DNA from: JAZDIU01 sp043804635
GTDB lineage: Bacteria > Chloroflexota > Dehalococcoidia > Dehalococcoidales > UBA2162
Direction of reading: 5' to 3'
Length of the DNA: 7,246 bases
Assembly (NCBI GenBank): GCA_043804635.1
Contig: JAZDIU010000025.1
Location: 1-7,246, forward strand
In this document: piece after piece, positions 5,082 through 7,246 of the stretch
How positions within the stretch are numbered: position 1 is the first letter of the stretch
Layout of the letters: each line of letters opens with the position of its first letter
Program-made: the position numbers and the translations under genes
Notes under the pieces: generated by a model
The model's input: only the letters and a program-made list of their open reading frames with translations
The model's database searches: none
What the model was told of the DNA's origin: nothing

Positions 5082-5175
5082 CAGGTGGGCGGGTAAGGCT
5101 GGCGCGTCTGCCTATGGGGTTTACCCCGAGCGAAGTCCCGAATAAAGTTGAGGGACGAAGTCGAGGGGCCACCTG
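5082..5175. repeat. CTTCG hairpin repeat and tRNA-Leu-like fragment
   Basis: Two outer arms, CAGGTGG (5082-5088) and CCACCTG (5169-5175), enclose the region. Inside is a 45-nt element (5124-5168) with CCCC/GGGG ends, inner TCCC/GGGA arms and the words CGAGCGAAG and CGAAGTCGAGGGG, related to the repeat at 2647-2666. Next to it TAAGGCTGGCGCG (5094-5106) is identical to 13 nt of the outer tRNA (4565-4577). On the minus strand the order GCCCAGGTGGCC, hairpin element, GGCAGACGCGCCAGCCTTA resembles the 5' half of a tRNA-Leu with the element in its D loop. No T arm or 3' acceptor is present. Confidence 0.45.
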
Positions 5176-5229
5176 GGCAAGTACTATTATCCTATCCTAT
5201 TATATATATAGTAGGCAAATTGCGGGAAT

Positions 5230-5259
5230 TTGACGCCATGCTGATAAAAGCAGTAAGAT
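5230..5259 (+). promoter_or_regulatory. Possible prs promoter
   Basis: TTGACG (5230-5235) and TAAGAT (5254-5259) are 18 bp apart, 5 and 4 of 6 matches. The start would be near 5266, leaving an ~80-nt leader. Just upstream an AT-rich near-palindrome (5197-5216, CCTATTATATATATAGTAGG) may help melting. Other weak -10-like sites exist (TATAAG at 5281), so the call is tentative. Confidence 0.4.
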
Positions 5260-5345
5260 TACTCACTGATCTTTTCCAAATATAAGCATTGTTAACAAGA
5301 ACTGTAATAGAGCTGTATTTTAGCACAGAGAAGTGGAGTAAAATC

Positions 5346-6365
5346 ATGAATGGAGTGTATGCTGATAATGCGGTGTTGCTGGCCGGTAATTCACTGCACC
5401 CCGCTGGTCGTGATGAGACGAAAAAGACGCTGGTTGACGAGGTATCAGAAATTTTGGGCATTCCCATCGCTGAGTCGCTGGTCGGCTGTTTTAATGACGG
5501 TGAGGTCCGTGTGGAGGTCGGCAAGAAAGTCCCACTGCGTAAGAAGACTGCGTTTATCATGCAGTCAACGCCAGCGCCGGAGGAGAACTGGCGCGAACTT
5601 TTCCTTCTTGCCGATGCATGTCGCCGGGCTGCGGCAGGTGAGATTATCTGGGTCGCACCGTACATCGGCTATGCCCGACAGGATCGCAAGATGCACGGCC
5701 ATGACCCGATCAGCGCCGCTCAGGTGCTGAAGCAGGCCGTAGCCGCCGGTATTCAGCAGATCATTACCTTCGACCTGCATTGCGGGCAGCTGCAAGGGGT
5801 GGTGGATATTCCATTTGGCAACCTGTGGGGACGTAAACTGATTCTCCGCTATATCCTTTCTGAGATACTTGGGATTCCGTACGATGACCGTGACAAAACG
5901 TCTCAGCTGGCGATTGGCGCACCTGATCCGGGGAGTTTTGCAGTGGCCGCATACTATGCCGATTTATTCGACTGTATTCTTATTCCGGCACTGAAGCGTC
6001 GTCCGCGTCCGGGACAGGTCGGTCAGATGATCCTGCTAGAGGATCAAAAGGCGAGCGGTCGGGTGTGTATCCCTCTGGATGAGATGGCCGATTCTGCGGG
6101 TACGCAAATTGAGATGGGACGCCAGCTCAAGCAACGCGGCGCCACGCAGGTCATCGGCGGCGCCACGCACGGAGTGCTGTCTGGTGACGCTGTCGATCAG
6201 ATCGAACAGTCAGATATCGATATCATGGTGATCACCAACACCATCCGCCAGCTGAGGGAGTCGCCGAAGATCAAGGTCGTGTCGGTGGCCAAGGAACTAT
6301 CCGATGCCATGAGCATCGTCCTGAAGGGCGGCATCGTTTCCGGCCTGGCTGAACAGTTTGCCTAA
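5346..6365 (+). CDS. prs: Ribose-phosphate pyrophosphokinase (PRPP synthetase)
   Basis: 339 residues, slightly longer than the usual 310-320. It transfers pyrophosphate from ATP to ribose 5-phosphate, making PRPP for nucleotide, histidine and NAD synthesis; cytosolic. Class I landmarks are present in order: FNDGEVRVEV (49-58), IMQSTPAPEENW (71-82), APYIGYARQDRK (104-115), the metal-binding FDLHCGQLQG with His145 (142-151), the catalytic flexible loop KRRPRP (Lys217, Arg219), and the PRPP-binding loop LDEMADSAGT (244-253), which varies from the common DDIIDTAGT by having Glu246 and Ser250. THGVLSGDA (274-282) matches the downstream THPVLSG motif. A small insertion near 172-190 accounts for some extra length. 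The start at 5346 follows GGAG (5335-5338) by 7 nt; an in-frame ATG at 5289 lacks such a site and adds residues without family similarity. A terminator follows 30 nt after the stop, so it is probably transcribed alone. Confidence 0.97.
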   Translation: MNGVYADNAVLLAGNSLHPAGRDETKKTLVDEVSEILGIPIAESLVGCFNDGEVRVEVGKKVPLRKKTAFIMQSTPAPEENWRELFLLADACRRAAAGEIIWVAPYIGYARQDRKMHGHDPISAAQVLKQAVAAGIQQIITFDLHCGQLQGVVDIPFGNLWGRKLILRYILSEILGIPYDDRDKTSQLAIGAPDPGSFAVAAYYADLFDCILIPALKRRPRPGQVGQMILLEDQKASGRVCIPLDEMADSAGTQIEMGRQLKQRGATQVIGGATHGVLSGDAVDQIEQSDIDIMVITNTIRQLRESPKIKVVSVAKELSDAMSIVLKGGIVSGLAEQFA

Positions 6366-6394
6366 TTGTTCATTACCAGTATTTCCTGTATTTG

Positions 6395-6425
6395 AGCTGT
6401 CGGGAGTTCCTCGACAGCTTTTTTT
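6395..6425 (+). terminator. Rho-independent terminator of prs
   Basis: AGCTGTCG (6395-6402) and CGACAGCT (6412-6419) form a perfect 8-bp stem with a 9-nt loop, followed by seven T. The 3' arm also contains the -35 box of the next promoter (TCGACA, 6411-6416). Confidence 0.92.
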
Positions 6426-6439
6426 ATTTCATTTATACT
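6411..6439 (+). promoter_or_regulatory. Promoter of the pilin-like gene, probably leaderless
   Basis: TCGACA (6411-6416, 5 of 6) and TATACT (6434-6439, 5 of 6) are exactly 17 bp apart. The start would fall at about 6446-6448, only a few bases before the ATG at 6451, leaving no room for a Shine-Dalgarno, and none is seen. This implies a leaderless mRNA. Confidence 0.6.
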
Positions 6440-6450
6440 TTCTCTATACT

Positions 6451-6966
6451 ATGACAGAACAACAGGACAACCGAAACAAGTTCAAAATGCCGATCATGAT
6501 GGTTGTAGCCGGTCTGGCAATTGTCGGCTTATTTGGGTACAGCATGTGGGCGGAGAAGAATAATGACGCGGAAGAGTCAGATGAAAACATGGGCAGTGTG
6601 AATATCGAAATTACGAACGAGCGGGGCATCTCTTCCGTACCACCCCAACAGATGTCGGAGGCGGAACGTGAACTGGGCCGCCAGCGCGATGCCCAGCGCC
6701 TGTCGGATATTAAAAAGCTTCGCACTGCATTAGATGCCTATTATCAGGATAAGGCCGCATATCCGGAAAGCTTATCAGTCCTCATCCCAAAATATCTGGA
6801 AATATTGCCTGTAAATCCGGCGCCTGGCGGGATTGATTATTCGTATACGCCAATCGGATCCGCGCCATATACGTTTTACGACATAAGCTATTCATTGGAA
6901 GTCGGGGCAGAGGGCCTGGAGTACGGGGACCATACCGCATCGCCAGACGGTGTGGCGAATCCGTGA
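6451..6966 (+). CDS. Membrane-anchored pseudopilin G-like protein
   Basis: 171 residues. The short basic-polar N-terminus (MTEQQDNRNKFK) is followed by one membrane helix at about 13-31 (MPIMMVVAGLAIVGLFGYS), an acidic linker (about 35-47) and a C-terminal domain. From RDAQRLSDIKKLRTALDAYY (79-98) through DKAAYPESLSVLIPKYLEILPVNP the sequence follows the globular part of type II secretion pseudopilins (PulG/GspG-like): an amphipathic helix, the AYP turn, then strands ending near YTFYDISYSLE. The classic prepilin cleavage site G-FTLIE is missing, so it is unlikely to be assembled as a normal pilin and is more likely anchored by its uncleaved helix, domain outside. The frame is open 31 codons upstream, but that part overlaps the prs stop and terminator; promoter position favours the ATG at 6451. 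Possible role in surface structures, inferred only from the fold. Confidence 0.85.
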   Translation: MTEQQDNRNKFKMPIMMVVAGLAIVGLFGYSMWAEKNNDAEESDENMGSVNIEITNERGISSVPPQQMSEAERELGRQRDAQRLSDIKKLRTALDAYYQDKAAYPESLSVLIPKYLEILPVNPAPGGIDYSYTPIGSAPYTFYDISYSLEVGAEGLEYGDHTASPDGVANP

Positions 6967-6969
6967 TAG

Positions 6970-7100
6970 TCAGTTGTTAATTAATAGTTGTTAGGAGTTA
7001 GTCAGGAAATTTGATGTTAGAAGTTAGATGATTGTCCAATAACGAACTTCCAACCTCACATCCAATTTTTAACAGCCAATACCTAACTACTAATTTTATA
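6970..7100. repeat. AT-rich imperfect palindromic repeat (MITE-like)
   Basis: The stretch after the pilin-like gene folds on itself. The left arm contains TTAATAGTTGTTAGGAGTTA and TTTGATGTTAGAAGTTAG; the reverse complement of the right arm contains TTAGTAGTTAGGTATTGG and TTGGATGTGAGGTTGGAAG. Matching is imperfect but continuous over about 50-60 nt around a centre near 7040. It has no open frame and the same style as the palindromes inside the 23S gene. As RNA it would be a long hairpin at the 3' end of the upstream mRNA. Confidence 0.65.
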
Positions 7101-7246
7101 GCAATATTCGCACGAACCCCGTTAGCCAACGGGGTAGGTTAAGCGAGCGTTGATTTTTAGTGTTCAGGGTCGTTTGAACATTCTTAAGAATGTAAGAATG
7201 TTTATCCGTGCCTCTTTTATTTCGAGAGGGCGTTTTAATATTAACG
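7101..7246. other. Non-coding end of window with three small hairpins
   Basis: No gene found. It holds a perfect 8-bp hairpin ACCCCGTT-AGCC-AACGGGGT (7116-7135), a 16-bp perfect palindrome ACATTCTTAAGAATGT (7178-7193) followed by a further AAGAATGT half, and a CCTCT/AGAGG hairpin (7213-7229, approximate). The region could be a leader for a gene to the right of the window; the palindrome with an extra half-site looks operator-like. Confidence 0.45.

Noticed and set aside
5289..5345. Upstream ATG for prs
   Set aside because: No ribosome binding site, and the extra 19 residues do not resemble the family N-terminus; the ATG at 5346 has GGAG at proper spacing.
6358..6450. Upstream ATG for the pilin-like gene
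   Set aside because: It would overlap the prs stop codon and run through the prs terminator; the added residues match no signal or pilin leader.

Overview
The window most resembles a Candidate Phyla Radiation (Patescibacteria) genome, probably a Parcubacteria-like lineage. This is inferred from a 23S rRNA gene swollen by several insertions, imperfect AT-rich palindromic repeats in non-coding DNA and inside the rRNA, short compact genes, a pilin-like single-membrane-segment protein and a small conserved-looking hypothetical next to a NUDIX hydrolase. Nothing suggests a non-standard genetic code. No database search was possible, so the taxonomy is an inference.

Layout. Positions 1-2475 hold the 5' ~70% of a 23S rRNA gene on the minus strand; the 3' part lies beyond the left edge. 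It carries at least five expansions relative to E. coli 23S, two of them imperfect palindromes of the kind also seen between genes. No 16S gene lies upstream of it in this window, so 23S appears unlinked from 16S. Positions 2476-3022 form a divergent control region: a minus-strand promoter and an early terminator lead toward 23S, and a plus-strand promoter drives a coiled-coil lipoprotein gene (3023-3664). That gene converges on a minus-strand pair, a small hypothetical (4121-4492) overlapping a NUDIX hydrolase (3715-4143).

The standout locus is 4514-4800, minus strand: three leucine-type tRNAs nested like Russian dolls. An intact tRNA-Leu(UAG) sits in the anticodon loop of a second Leu-type tRNA, which itself sits between the D arm and anticodon arm of a third tRNA-Leu(UAG). 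The 200-bp insertion in the outer tRNA is bounded by a 6-bp direct repeat, and both nested units are flanked by similar complementary sequences (CCC-GTA ... TACGGG).

Upstream of the tRNAs are a 5'-truncated GIY-YIG nuclease remnant (4809-5039), a CTTCG-type hairpin repeat and a short tRNA-Leu-like fragment. Positions 5346-6365 encode ribose-phosphate pyrophosphokinase (prs). After its terminator, which overlaps a promoter for an apparently leaderless mRNA, comes a membrane-anchored pseudopilin-G-like protein (6451-6966). The window ends in an imperfect palindromic repeat and several small hairpins with no gene.
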